In this document: piece after piece, positions 8,110-15,911 of the stretch | Position numbering within the stretch: the stretch's first letter is position 1 | How the letters are laid out: every line of letters begins with the position of its first letter | From: JBDSGC01 sp046594105 | Lineage (GTDB): Bacteria; Acidobacteriota; Thermoanaerobaculia; Gp7-AA8 | DNA length: 25,727 bases | Assembly: GCA_046594105.1 (NCBI GenBank) | Contig: JBKJQB010000146.1 | Span: 1-25,727, forward strand | Direction: 5' to 3' | Program-made: the position numbers and the translations under genes | Notes under the pieces: model-generated | Told to the model about the DNA's origin: nothing | The model's input: the letters and a program-made list of their open reading frames with translations, nothing else | Database searches by the model: none

Positions 8110-11015
8110 AACCTCACGCCGACGGACAACTGGTAGCTTCGAGGGTCCTGATACGACTGCGGTCCGATCGGTTTCCCGAAATCTGCTGTGCGACGGTAAT
8201 GAACGCCTTCAATCGGCGTCGACGTAAAGGGGTCGAAGCGGAGGCAGGGATCTCCATTCGTTTGCCTGCAGGCAAAGTCGAGGGACGTCTGGACCGGTGT
8301 CAGCCCGCCGATCTGGGCATGACGGTTCGTGAGGTTGACGATCGTGGCGTGGACGAAGGGCTTCGTTCCGTGCGCGCCCATCACGGAGTAGTTCAGGGCG
8401 AGATCGACAGCGCTGGCTGACTGCCAGTGGAGAGCACCCCTCCCGCTGAAGAAGTAGGTCTCGTACCGCGGTGGGGTCTGGTAGGCGGCTACGACGGAGG
8501 GATCGACGAAGGCACGGTCGTCGATCAAGCCCTGCAGCGAATAGGGCGCCCCCGAGTCGTAACGTCCCAGCAGTCCTACGACCAACGATCCCCGCCCCGT
8601 CGATGCATCGATCGTGGCCCACGCGCGGAACTTGTGCCGCTGATCCGAGGGAAGACTGCCGACAGGATTGTTCTGGGGGAAGGCCCCGAACTCCGGATAT
8701 TGAAGCGATTCGAATCTCGGACCGTACAGAAAGTCTTCCTGGACGGCGTTCCCTCGCAGTCGGGACCATGTGTAATTCGCGCCCAGCGCGGCGCGGGGAA
8801 TCTGAAGCCCTCCCTGCATCTGCACAGAATGGTAGTTGCGCTGCAACCCATTCGTATTTTTGATGAGGGCGAGGTCGGCGCGCACCCCGCTGGCGGGATC
8901 CGTCACCTGACCGGTGTTCCGATCGTTGATGGAAGCATAGAGATCCGACCATGAGCGACGGATGGCATCAACGCGCACGAAGCCGCGACCCAGCTGGCTT
9001 CCCGCACCGATCGTCCACTCCGATACCGTCGGGGGCCTGAGCCTCGCATCGATCCGGTTACTCAGTCCGGCGATCTGTGCATACGCGAGCTGACGCGGGT
9101 GAGCCTGGAACCAGTCGAACACGGTTCTCGCAAATTCGCGGACCGGCTGATTCACGATGGGTGGTCCGCCGTAGGCATAGTAGAAAACACTGGGATCGCC
9201 GGTCGGGGAACCGACGCCCTGCACGTATTCGGAGAGGCGCCCGGTGTAGCGGCTGAAGCTGGCGGTGAGTCGAAGGCGGCGATCGGCACGCACGTCGTAG
9301 ATCATCCCCAGCCGGGGCACCACCGATTGCGCGTGCGAGGTGGGCGAACGATGGTTGTCCACGGCATCGTTCCGGTCACTGCGCACGCCGATGTTGAGGC
9401 TGAGGTGCCGGTTCACGCTCCATCTGTCGTTGAAGAACAATGAACGAGTGGACAGATCGGAACCGATGGCATGGGCCACCGGGAAATAGCCGATCAGAAC
9501 GATCCCTGCGCTCGCCGACACAAGCAGGTCTCCATTGGCCGCGCGAGCCGGATGGCCGCTGAGGACGCCGATGATGTAGTCGGTGGCGGAGTAATGGTTG
9601 TCCGTTCTCCGCGTCTCCGACCAGCTCTCAAAGCCGGCCACCAGGTCGTGGGTGCCGAATCGGCGTGAGCCGAGGTAGTAGCCACCCTTCACGCTCCAGG
9701 CGCGATTGTTCCGATCCTCGCCGCCACAGAAACCACAGAACGGAGGGGCGTTCGAGTCGCCGATGAAATTGGACAGGTCTGGGGTGACGTACGAAACGGG
9801 CGTCCCGCGCACAAGATCCGTGTCATGGCCCCCGCTCCCCCGCGACTCGAATCTCTTGCGCGCGTAGTTCGCCTCGAGGAGGAGATTGTTGCCGGCGACG
9901 TTGCTGTAGTGGACGGTAAGGAAGTTGTTGCGTTGACGCGTCTCAGGATCGAGAGAGGCGGCATCGAAGCAGCCGTGCTCGCAATGCGCGGTCTCCCGAT
10001 GAGGCGCGGTCAGCGAGGTCATGGTCCAGCTCTGTTTCGGGGTGATCAGGGCTGTGACCTTCGCTTCCAGCCGCGACTCCCTGATCCCGGTCGCAAATGA
10101 TTCGCTGCTCCCGACAAACGCGTGCGGCTCCGGACGGTCCGAATATCGCGCCGCGGTGAAGTACCAGAGGCGGTCTTGGATGATGCGGCCTCCCAGCGTC
10201 GATTCAAAGAGCTGGTTCAGATGGGGCGCCGGCTGCTGACCGCGGTAGGGCGTTCGTCCCTTCCACGCAGTGTTGTCGATGGTGTCGCGCAGAGAGCCAC
10301 TCCTCTCGTTGCCTCCCGACCGGGTGATCGAGCTGACCACCCCTCCGGTGAAACGTCCGTACTCGGCGGAGACCGACCCGGTGATGACCGTCGTTTCCTG
10401 AATGGCATCCTCGATGTACAGCGGATGGGCCTGTCCTCGAAGATTCTCCTGAATGACCGCGCCGTCGACCAGGATCAGATTGTCGCTGGAGACCGCCCCG
10501 GCGATGGCGATGATGTTCGGGCGTGGAAACCCGCTGGTGGTCCCGTTCGAGAGAAGGGCTATCGACGTGATGTCGCGGCCGATCGGCAACCGGTCGATCA
10601 CTTCCTGGCGATAGTTGCGCTGCACCTCGGTCGTCTCCAGCACCGCCGGCGGCACGGCGCGGACCGTGATCTCTTCGACCTTCCGCAGCGTGAGCTCCGC
10701 GTCCGCCCGCTCCTCCCGGGCCAGCGCCACATGCACACTCTTCCGCACTTTGTCCATGCCCTCCAGTTCGAAGAGCACGTCGTAATCTCCCGGCGGCAGC
10801 GAGGAAAACTGGTAATCGCCGTTCACATTCGTGTGCGTGCTGCGCGACCTCTGAAGATTGGGAGACGTCACCGTCACGGTCACGCCGGGAAGGGCCTGGG
10901 AGGAGCTGGAAACGTTTCCCGTGAGCGAACCGGTCGTCGCTTCCTGCCCGAGACTCCCTGCCGGCGGGATGAGGATTGCCACGACCAGAGTGATCCATGT
11001 AAGTCGTTTGCGCAA
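8106..11015 (-). CDS. TonB-dependent outer-membrane receptor with carboxypeptidase-regulatory-like N-domain
   Basis: The 969-residue protein has a signal peptide (MRKRLTWITLVVAILIPPAG, then SLGQ). An immunoglobulin-like carboxypeptidase-regulatory domain follows (TGSLTGNVSSSSQALPGVTV), then a plug with a TonB-box-like stretch (KVEEITVRA) and a long beta-barrel ending in VGVRF. It should import a large or scarce ligand across the outer membrane using TonB energy. I chose the TTG at 11015 because GGGAGG lies five bases upstream and a normal signal peptide begins there; a GTG at 11033 adds six residues without a ribosome-binding site. It is the last gene of the ten-gene biosynthetic operon, about 20 bases after the GNAT-like gene. 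Uptake of the pathway's own product is therefore a reasonable inference. Oar-like receptors of this type are numerous in Acidobacteriota and the ligand cannot be read from sequence. Confidence 0.9.
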   Translation of the reverse strand: MRKRLTWITLVVAILIPPAGSLGQEATTGSLTGNVSSSSQALPGVTVTVTSPNLQRSRSTHTNVNGDYQFSSLPPGDYDVLFELEGMDKVRKSVHVALAREERADAELTLRKVEEITVRAVPPAVLETTEVQRNYRQEVIDRLPIGRDITSIALLSNGTTSGFPRPNIIAIAGAVSSDNLILVDGAVIQENLRGQAHPLYIEDAIQETTVITGSVSAEYGRFTGGVVSSITRSGGNERSGSLRDTIDNTAWKGRTPYRGQQPAPHLNQLFESTLGGRIIQDRLWYFTAARYSDRPEPHAFVGSSESFATGIRESRLEAKVTALITPKQSWTMTSLTAPHRETAHCEHGCFDAASLDPETRQRNNFLTVHYSNVAGNNLLLEANYARKRFESRGSGGHDTDLVRGTPVSYVTPDLSNFIGDSNAPPFCGFCGGEDRNNRAWSVKGGYYLGSRRFGTHDLVAGFESWSETRRTDNHYSATDYIIGVLSGHPARAANGDLLVSASAGIVLIGYFPVAHAIGSDLSTRSLFFNDRWSVNRHLSLNIGVRSDRNDAVDNHRSPTSHAQSVVPRLGMIYDVRADRRLRLTASFSRYTGRLSEYVQGVGSPTGDPSVFYYAYGGPPIVNQPVREFARTVFDWFQAHPRQLAYAQIAGLSNRIDARLRPPTVSEWTIGAGSQLGRGFVRVDAIRRSWSDLYASINDRNTGQVTDPASGVRADLALIKNTNGLQRNYHSVQMQGGLQIPRAALGANYTWSRLRGNAVQEDFLYGPRFESLQYPEFGAFPQNNPVGSLPSDQRHKFRAWATIDASTGRGSLVVGLLGRYDSGAPYSLQGLIDDRAFVDPSVVAAYQTPPRYETYFFSGRGALHWQSASAVDLALNYSVMGAHGTKPFVHATIVNLTNRHAQIGGLTPVQTSLDFACRQTNGDPCLRFDPFTSTPIEGVHYRRTADFGKPIGPQSYQDPRSYQLSVGVRF

Positions 11016-11036
11016 TGCGGCCTCCCGCTTCACAAA

Positions 11037-12128
11037 TCAGACAAGGGACACATCGAAGTACGCGCAGTCGTCGGAGCCTGGCGAGGCCGTCGAACGGCAG
11101 AGCGTGGGAGTCCTCGCTTCACGGAGCTCGAAGTCGACGGTCATCGATCGAAACCGGGACAATGCTTCCACGAGTGGATCCGTGCGGTCGAGCGCGAGGT
11201 CGAAGTAGAGGTAGTCCTCCTCCCGATTCTGCTCATGCACGTCGTCAAGCAGCGAAACGAGGTCCTCCGGCTTCTCTGCGCAGGCATGGGCCACATAGAG
11301 AAATCGAAGGTGCTGTCCCAGTGAAGGAAATCGCGGCCGTCCCAGCACGGGCGCGAGCACGTTGTACATCGCGGTCATGAACCGCATTCCGCCCGACAAT
11401 CGCAGAAGGCGAATCTGCTTGATGGCGCTGGCATCCCAGACCGCACAGAAGCCTGTCAGCACTCCGTCGCGGTGCACGAGGCGGAAGTCCTCCAGACCGC
11501 GCAATCCGCTGAGCCAGTGCGAAAACAGTCGCTCGTCCAGCACCGGGGAGAAGGCGCGAGCACGCTGATTCCGGTTCCAGAGCTCGATCATTTCCGGGAC
11601 CGACTCCGGGGTGGCACGACGGACTGTCGCACTCGATTCCCTTCGGTTCGATGAGCCGAAAGGAACTAGAAAGTTTCGAATGGTCCGCAGTGTTCGGACG
11701 TCGAAGTGTCCCGGCGACCGATCGATGAGGTCCATGGCAGGATTGCCCGCCAGCGCCAGAAAGAACAGACGATCGATGTGCTGCCGCTGCAGCTCCAGTC
11801 CGAGAAAACTCACCAGGCGTCCGGCCAGGCCTCGGTTCCGATGGTCGGGATCGACCTTGAGGTCTCCGACGTACGCGCATTGCTGTTCGGCACCGCCGAC
11901 CCAGGCCCGGCAGGGGGCCATCATGGCCATGGCCACAATTCCGGCCCCCTGATCGACCACTGCGACACGACCTCCGCGGTCGCCCTGAAGCCGGGTGAGT
12001 GCGAAAAACTCCGGTTCACGCTCCAGGCAATAGCTGACCGGACCCTGCATCGGAGTGCGCACGGAGAGACGCCGCAACGCAGCGTCATCTTCGTCCGTGG
12101 CCCAGCGGACACCTTCGATCGAAGTCAT
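11037..12128 (-). CDS. GNAT-family N-acyltransferase-like protein with a two-part architecture
   Basis: The 363-residue protein carries GNAT motif A in its first half: YVGDLKVDPDHRNRGLAGRL, where the R-N-R-G-L-A loop (about 97-102) would bind the acyl-CoA pyrophosphate. The second half (from about residue 165) repeats a GNAT-like outline (VPEMIELWNRNQRARAF, then LTGFCAVWD) without a clear CoA loop, so it may be a degenerate second GNAT domain. GNAT enzymes usually transfer acetyl or longer acyl groups to amines. In this operon it could cap an amino group of the pathway product or give self-resistance; both are inference. The ATG shares four bases (ATGA) with the stop of the ABC ATPase. No signal peptide or membrane helix is seen. 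The fold call is solid, the acceptor is unknown. Confidence 0.8.
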   Translation of the reverse strand: MTSIEGVRWATDEDDAALRRLSVRTPMQGPVSYCLEREPEFFALTRLQGDRGGRVAVVDQGAGIVAMAMMAPCRAWVGGAEQQCAYVGDLKVDPDHRNRGLAGRLVSFLGLELQRQHIDRLFFLALAGNPAMDLIDRSPGHFDVRTLRTIRNFLVPFGSSNRRESSATVRRATPESVPEMIELWNRNQRARAFSPVLDERLFSHWLSGLRGLEDFRLVHRDGVLTGFCAVWDASAIKQIRLLRLSGGMRFMTAMYNVLAPVLGRPRFPSLGQHLRFLYVAHACAEKPEDLVSLLDDVHEQNREEDYLYFDLALDRTDPLVEALSRFRSMTVDFELREARTPTLCRSTASPGSDDCAYFDVSLV

Positions 12129-12811
12129 CGGATCGCCGCTTCTTCGGACAGCACCCCGTCCACCAGATGAAGGCAGCGCGATGAAAAGCGGCGCAAGCGA
12201 AGATCGTGCGTGGCCACCAGGACCGCCGTCTGCCGCTCGGACGCAAGGCTGGCCAGCATCTCTGCGATCGACTCCCCGGTCACCCCATCGAGACTGGCGG
12301 TCGGCTCATCGGCCAGGATCACCGCGGGACGATGGACCAGCGCGCGGGCGATTCCGACACGCTGCTCCTCGCCGCCCGACAACTCGCGCGGGAGGCGATG
12401 GGCCAGCGCTCCGATGCCCAGTCGCTCGAAGAGTGAATCGGTCTGGCGTTGGGCATCCCACGATTGCATTCCTGCGGTGGCCGCCATGAGCCGCACATTT
12501 TCACGCGCAGTCAAGCCACTAAGCAGGCTGGGACGCTGAAACACCATCCCCACCGCACCGGCGCGCAACGCGCGTCGCTGATGAACGGTGGCTCCGTCGA
12601 GGCGTACGGCGCCGACTTCGATCTCACCCTCTTCCGCTGTAAGAAGACCTGCGGCGACGCCGAGGAGCGTCGTCTTTCCGGAACCGCTGGGGCCGACCAG
12701 CAGGACCAGTTCGCCCGCTGCAATCGACAAGGAGACGTCGCGCAGAACGCGCACCGATCGTTTCCCCGATCCGCGGCTCTTGGACACACCCTGGAGACGG
12801 ATTAAATTCAT
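12125..12811 (-). CDS. ABC transporter ATP-binding protein, LolD/MacB type
   Basis: This 228-residue ATPase has Walker A GPSGSGKTT (residues 40-48), signature LSGGEEQRVGIARAL, Walker B VILADEPTASLD and the switch histidine in VATHDLRL. Size and signature match the LolD/MacB/FtsE group, which pairs with FtsX-type permeases and powers export or periplasmic mechanotransmission rather than classical import. Its start overlaps the stop of the FtsX-like permease by four bases (ATGA), and its stop overlaps the start of the GNAT-like gene by four bases. It is therefore the partner of the upstream permease. No periplasmic adaptor (MacA-like) gene is present in the window. Confidence 0.94.
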   Translation of the reverse strand: MNLIRLQGVSKSRGSGKRSVRVLRDVSLSIAAGELVLLVGPSGSGKTTLLGVAAGLLTAEEGEIEVGAVRLDGATVHQRRALRAGAVGMVFQRPSLLSGLTARENVRLMAATAGMQSWDAQRQTDSLFERLGIGALAHRLPRELSGGEEQRVGIARALVHRPAVILADEPTASLDGVTGESIAEMLASLASERQTAVLVATHDLRLRRFSSRCLHLVDGVLSEEAAIR

Positions 12812-13911
12812 GACCGGAATGCCTCCAGCGGATCGATGTCCTTCAAGCGAACGAGGGGGACAAGCGCGGCCACGATCCCGGAGAGCGCTAGCAGCGCCGC
12901 GACCATGGCCATGTCGGTGACGGAGTAGCGCAGCGGAATCACCGGCGCGATGCGGTCAATCGTCGCTGCCAGAAGGTGCGCCGCCATCGTGCCGATTCCG
13001 ATTCCTGCAATGAGAAGCTTCGCCGCATGAATGGCCAGCCCGGCGCCGATGACCGGAGGCGTGGCCCCCGTCGCCAGCAGCACCGCCAGCTCGCCGCGCC
13101 GCTCCTCCACCACCCCTTCGATCAGAAAGGCGACCAGCAGCGCGGACGAGGCCACGCCGAGCAGGGAGATCAGGAGCAGCATCGGCAGGAAGCCCGAACC
13201 GACCTCGCGGAGATTGTTCGCGATGAAGGCCTCGCGGCTCATCACCTCCAGGTCGGGAAACCGCCGGCGAATCCGCGCGCCGACCTGCTCGATGCCGGCG
13301 TTTTCCGTGGCCTCGACCAGTCCGAACGAGGCGTTCGGCATCAGGGTCTGCATCGTGGGATCCAGGTCGCCGAAGACGAATTGCGTTGCCAGCAGATTCG
13401 TCCCCGAAGTGATTCCGGCGACCTTGACGTTCATTCCGTTCAGCGAAAGGTGATCGCCCAGGCGCGCTCCGAGAAGGTGTCCGGCCGCGCGGTCCAGTAC
13501 GACTTCCTCCGGTCCTCCCGGCATCCGTCCCGACACCAGGACCGCCGGTCCGCCCATACCGCCCGGCGCACGAAAACGAATCCCCAGAAGGGTCAGCCGC
13601 TTGCCGTTCGCTTCCGCGGTGACGAAGGCGCGCAGGATCGGATCGACTCGGGCCACTCCGCGGATTCCGCGGATCTCGTCGAGGAGCGCCAGGTTCAACA
13701 GCCCGGAAGAGCGAATGAGGTTGTCGGTGCCCCGCGGAGCGATCCACAAATCAGCGCGGGAGCGGCCGAGGAACTCGATCACGGTCGCGGACACGCTGCG
13801 ATACGCCCCGAAGAGAACCAGCACCAGCATCGTGCTCACGGCGATGCCGCCGACGCAGATCCAGAACCGGACCGCCCCGCCTCGAAGGCCTCTGGCGATG
13901 AGCCGTCTCAT
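12808..13911 (-). CDS. FtsX/MacB-type ABC permease
   Basis: This 367-residue inner-membrane protein has one N-terminal helix (about residues 15-37, ICVGGIAVSTMLVLVLFGAY), a large periplasmic domain typical of MacB-like permeases, and three C-terminal helices (from LPMLLLISLLGVASSALLVAF onwards). It ends with LKDIDPLEAFRS, the usual closing motif of this family. The ATG at 13911 has AGGGGAG a few bases upstream and overlaps the stop of the amino acid:carrier-protein ligase (ATGA). A longer frame to 13995 lies inside the ligase gene and is not supported. With the adjacent ATPase it forms an exporter of the LolCDE/MacB class. Its place among biosynthetic genes points to export of the product or to self-protection. 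Confidence 0.92.
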   Translation of the reverse strand: MRRLIARGLRGGAVRFWICVGGIAVSTMLVLVLFGAYRSVSATVIEFLGRSRADLWIAPRGTDNLIRSSGLLNLALLDEIRGIRGVARVDPILRAFVTAEANGKRLTLLGIRFRAPGGMGGPAVLVSGRMPGGPEEVVLDRAAGHLLGARLGDHLSLNGMNVKVAGITSGTNLLATQFVFGDLDPTMQTLMPNASFGLVEATENAGIEQVGARIRRRFPDLEVMSREAFIANNLREVGSGFLPMLLLISLLGVASSALLVAFLIEGVVEERRGELAVLLATGATPPVIGAGLAIHAAKLLIAGIGIGTMAAHLLAATIDRIAPVIPLRYSVTDMAMVAALLALSGIVAALVPLVRLKDIDPLEAFRS

Positions 13912-14792
13912 GGAAGGCTCCCCTGCAACGTATGCGTCTCCATCGGCCAGCCCGCGGGATCGGAGCCGTGCTGCCTGAGGATCGCTGCAACCCATCGCTC
14001 GATCCCGAAGGCGGCGCAGGCTGTGTGCGCCAACGCGCCGTTCGCATCGATCCGGTAGGCCGCGCCGAAAAAGTTGCGATGGTTGTTGAAGGAAGCGATG
14101 GCCACGCCGGCCTCCATCAGCTCGTGCTTGGAGGGGAAAAGAGTGGCATGGAGGTACTTTGGCGATCGGGCAGGATCAAAGAACGGATCGGTGGCCACTG
14201 CGATCGACGGAGTCAGCCTCCATTCGGTGGCCAGAGCGAAAACCCGCTCCCGCGCTTCTTCCAGGAACGCCTTCACGCTGGTGGCGCTGCCGAGGTGCAC
14301 GATCTCCCGCATGGAGAAACTGGGCTGTCGCACCAGCGGCTCGAACAGCGGTTCCGATCGAAAGCAGGTCCCTCTCACGGTGACCACGCGTGACGCCGCC
14401 GGCAGTGCGGTCCTTTCCATGCCCATGTAGACCGCGTAGCATGCAGCCGGGGCCAGGACCGACTCGATCGGTGCGTTCTCCGCGGTGTGCAGAGGGCCAT
14501 CGGCGTTCGATCCGTTCTGCATGGCAAATCCGCGCAGGTTCTCCGCGTCGGGAGCGGCAGACACCGGATACGTCACCAGATGGGGAAATGCGGAGAAGTA
14601 GTCGATCTTCCGGAGATCCCCAACGGAGAGTAGCGGCCCGAATTGCTGGTGCTCCGCGCCGAAGTGCGCTGCCAGATCGAGGAAGCGTCGATCGATCGCC
14701 TCTGACAGGGAGAAAAGCGGACCGTCCAGGCCGACGAAACCGCTCGCCTTCCAGACCAGGCCGGGAAGCGGACGGGGGATCTCGTTACGCAT
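13908..14792 (-). CDS. Amino acid--[carrier protein] ligase (class II aaRS-like, SerRS-related)
   Basis: The 294-residue protein looks like a seryl-tRNA synthetase catalytic core without the tRNA-binding coiled coil. Class II motif 2 is visible as GTCFRSEPLFEPLVRQPSFSM (residues 141-161, with the FRSE core at 144-147), and motif 3 as CAAFGIERWVA (about 259-269). C118, E163 and C259 sit where the Bradyrhizobium enzymes, as I recall them, bind zinc through Cys, Glu and Cys; the 45-residue spacing between the first two matches. Those homologs activate glycine or alanine with ATP and load it onto the phosphopantetheine of a small carrier protein. A carrier protein lies two genes upstream in this operon, which strongly supports this function over tRNA charging. 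The start at 14792 overlaps the AurF-like gene by eight bases. The amino acid used cannot be read from sequence. Confidence 0.85.
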   Translation of the reverse strand: MRNEIPRPLPGLVWKASGFVGLDGPLFSLSEAIDRRFLDLAAHFGAEHQQFGPLLSVGDLRKIDYFSAFPHLVTYPVSAAPDAENLRGFAMQNGSNADGPLHTAENAPIESVLAPAACYAVYMGMERTALPAASRVVTVRGTCFRSEPLFEPLVRQPSFSMREIVHLGSATSVKAFLEEARERVFALATEWRLTPSIAVATDPFFDPARSPKYLHATLFPSKHELMEAGVAIASFNNHRNFFGAAYRIDANGALAHTACAAFGIERWVAAILRQHGSDPAGWPMETHTLQGSLP

Positions 14793-15654
14793 GGCCGGTC
14801 ACTCCGAGCTTCTGCAGCCAGCGCGTGATGCGGCCGGTGGACTGGTCGGCCAGGGAGATCCAGTGCGGAGACTGGAGGATCTGCTGGCGCGTACCGGCCG
14901 GCAGCCCCATGGCGCGGTACACCTCGGGATTGACGTACGACTGCAGCACCGTCGTGACGTAGCGGGTCAGGTAGTGGCCGATGCGCCTCTTCCCTTCTCC
15001 GTCCCACGCGGGCGAAAGCCGCTCCCACAGCTCCGCCACCAGCAGCCGTCCGAAGGCCAGATGACGGGTCTCCTCTTCGGCGTGATAGCGATTGATCTCC
15101 CGGGCCAGCGACCAGACATCCTCATCCGTGGCCATGCTCCGGTTGTAGAAATGGGCGATCTCCTCGAACACGAGCACCCGCGCGAAAAACAGGAACTCCT
15201 CCTCGCCCGGCAGAAACTCGCGCGGGAATCGCACCTGGCGGTCTGCGAAGATCGCCCCGCCGTAGTCCAGGCAGAAGCGCGCGAAGACGACGGTGTGCGC
15301 GTTCTCTTCGTCCAGGAAATGCTGCAGGTAGCGCGAGAGGAATGCAGGGCGGCCCTCATCCAGGCGCTGGGTCAGCCCAGCCATCAGCTCCCGCTCGCCG
15401 CTGATGTTTAGCGAGAAGAAACTCACCGCCTCCAGCAGCGCCAGCCGCCAGCGCTGCTCGTCGCTCAACTGGCCAAAGACCGGCAGGCCGGCCAGGGGAA
15501 GCAGCCTCTCGCTCATGGCCAGCCTTTCGGTGGAGGGGCTGGACGTCCAGCAGAAGCGACCGTGAGGATTCGCATACGCAGCGACGGAGAGCGCCGTCAG
15601 TTTCCGCGTTGCACGCTCCAGACGCTCGGACGACGCCGGGATCTGCGCGGTCAC
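14785..15654 (-). CDS. AurF-like diiron N-oxygenase
   Basis: The 289-residue all-helical protein matches the AurF (p-aminobenzoate N-oxygenase) family, which oxidises amines to hydroxylamine, nitroso or nitro groups. The diiron ligand pattern is intact: a glutamate in SGERE (E87 or E89), E117-x-x-H120 (DEENAH), E164 or E165 (FEEIAH), and H191-x3-E195-x2-H198 (HAEEETRH). Length and ligand spacing fit AurF better than ferritin or ribonucleotide reductase. The GTG at 15654 overlaps the carrier-protein stop by four bases (GTGA), and its own stop overlaps the ligase start by eight. Lying between a carrier protein and its likely ligase, it probably acts on an aminoacyl group tethered to the carrier or on a small amine made by the pathway. 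The substrate is inference. Confidence 0.84.
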   Translation of the reverse strand: MTAQIPASSERLERATRKLTALSVAAYANPHGRFCWTSSPSTERLAMSERLLPLAGLPVFGQLSDEQRWRLALLEAVSFFSLNISGERELMAGLTQRLDEGRPAFLSRYLQHFLDEENAHTVVFARFCLDYGGAIFADRQVRFPREFLPGEEEFLFFARVLVFEEIAHFYNRSMATDEDVWSLAREINRYHAEEETRHLAFGRLLVAELWERLSPAWDGEGKRRIGHYLTRYVTTVLQSYVNPEVYRAMGLPAGTRQQILQSPHWISLADQSTGRITRWLQKLGVTGHA

Positions 15655-15911
15655 GAGCGAACCTCGAAAAACGATTCGTAAATCGAATCGAGCGTTCGCA
15701 GCGAGTCGAAGTTCAGCTCTTCGGCCAGAATGGCCCGTCCGCTGGTCTCCTCGAGAAACAGAATGAACTCGACGACCTGCAGCGATTCCAGGATGCGCGA
15801 CTCGATGATGTCCGTGTCCGGCGCCAGGTGCATGGGGCGGACGTTTGCATTGGCCCGAACGAGCCAGTCCCGAAGGCTGTCCACGACTGCGGTTCGATCA
15901 GCGGCCGGCAT
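15651..15911 (-). CDS. Small acyl/aminoacyl carrier protein
   Basis: This 86-residue acidic helical protein has the carrier-protein fold. The segment DTDIIESRILESLQVVEFIL (33-52) contains the likely phosphopantetheine serine S43 in ESLQ, where a classical ACP has DSL. A RBS-like GGGGGAG lies six bases before the ATG at 15911. The gene overlaps the end of the DUF3419 gene by 14 bases and the AurF-like gene by four. Its best partner is the aaRS-like ligase two genes downstream, so it is probably loaded with an amino acid rather than a fatty acid. No phosphopantetheinyl transferase is in the window; a housekeeping enzyme elsewhere would have to activate it. Confidence 0.88.
   Translation of the reverse strand: MPAADRTAVVDSLRDWLVRANANVRPMHLAPDTDIIESRILESLQVVEFILFLEETSGRAILAEELNFDSLRTLDSIYESFFEVRS

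Noticed and set aside
13912..13995. N-terminal extension of the FtsX permease
   Set aside because: It lies inside the ligase gene; the internal ATG at 13911 has a good ribosome-binding site and a family-like N-terminus.
13908..14792. A housekeeping seryl-tRNA synthetase
   Set aside because: It lacks the N-terminal tRNA-binding arm, is much shorter than SerRS, and lies in an operon with a carrier protein.
14785..15654. Ferritin-like or ribonucleotide reductase small subunit
   Set aside because: The H-x3-E-x2-H arrangement and length fit AurF better.
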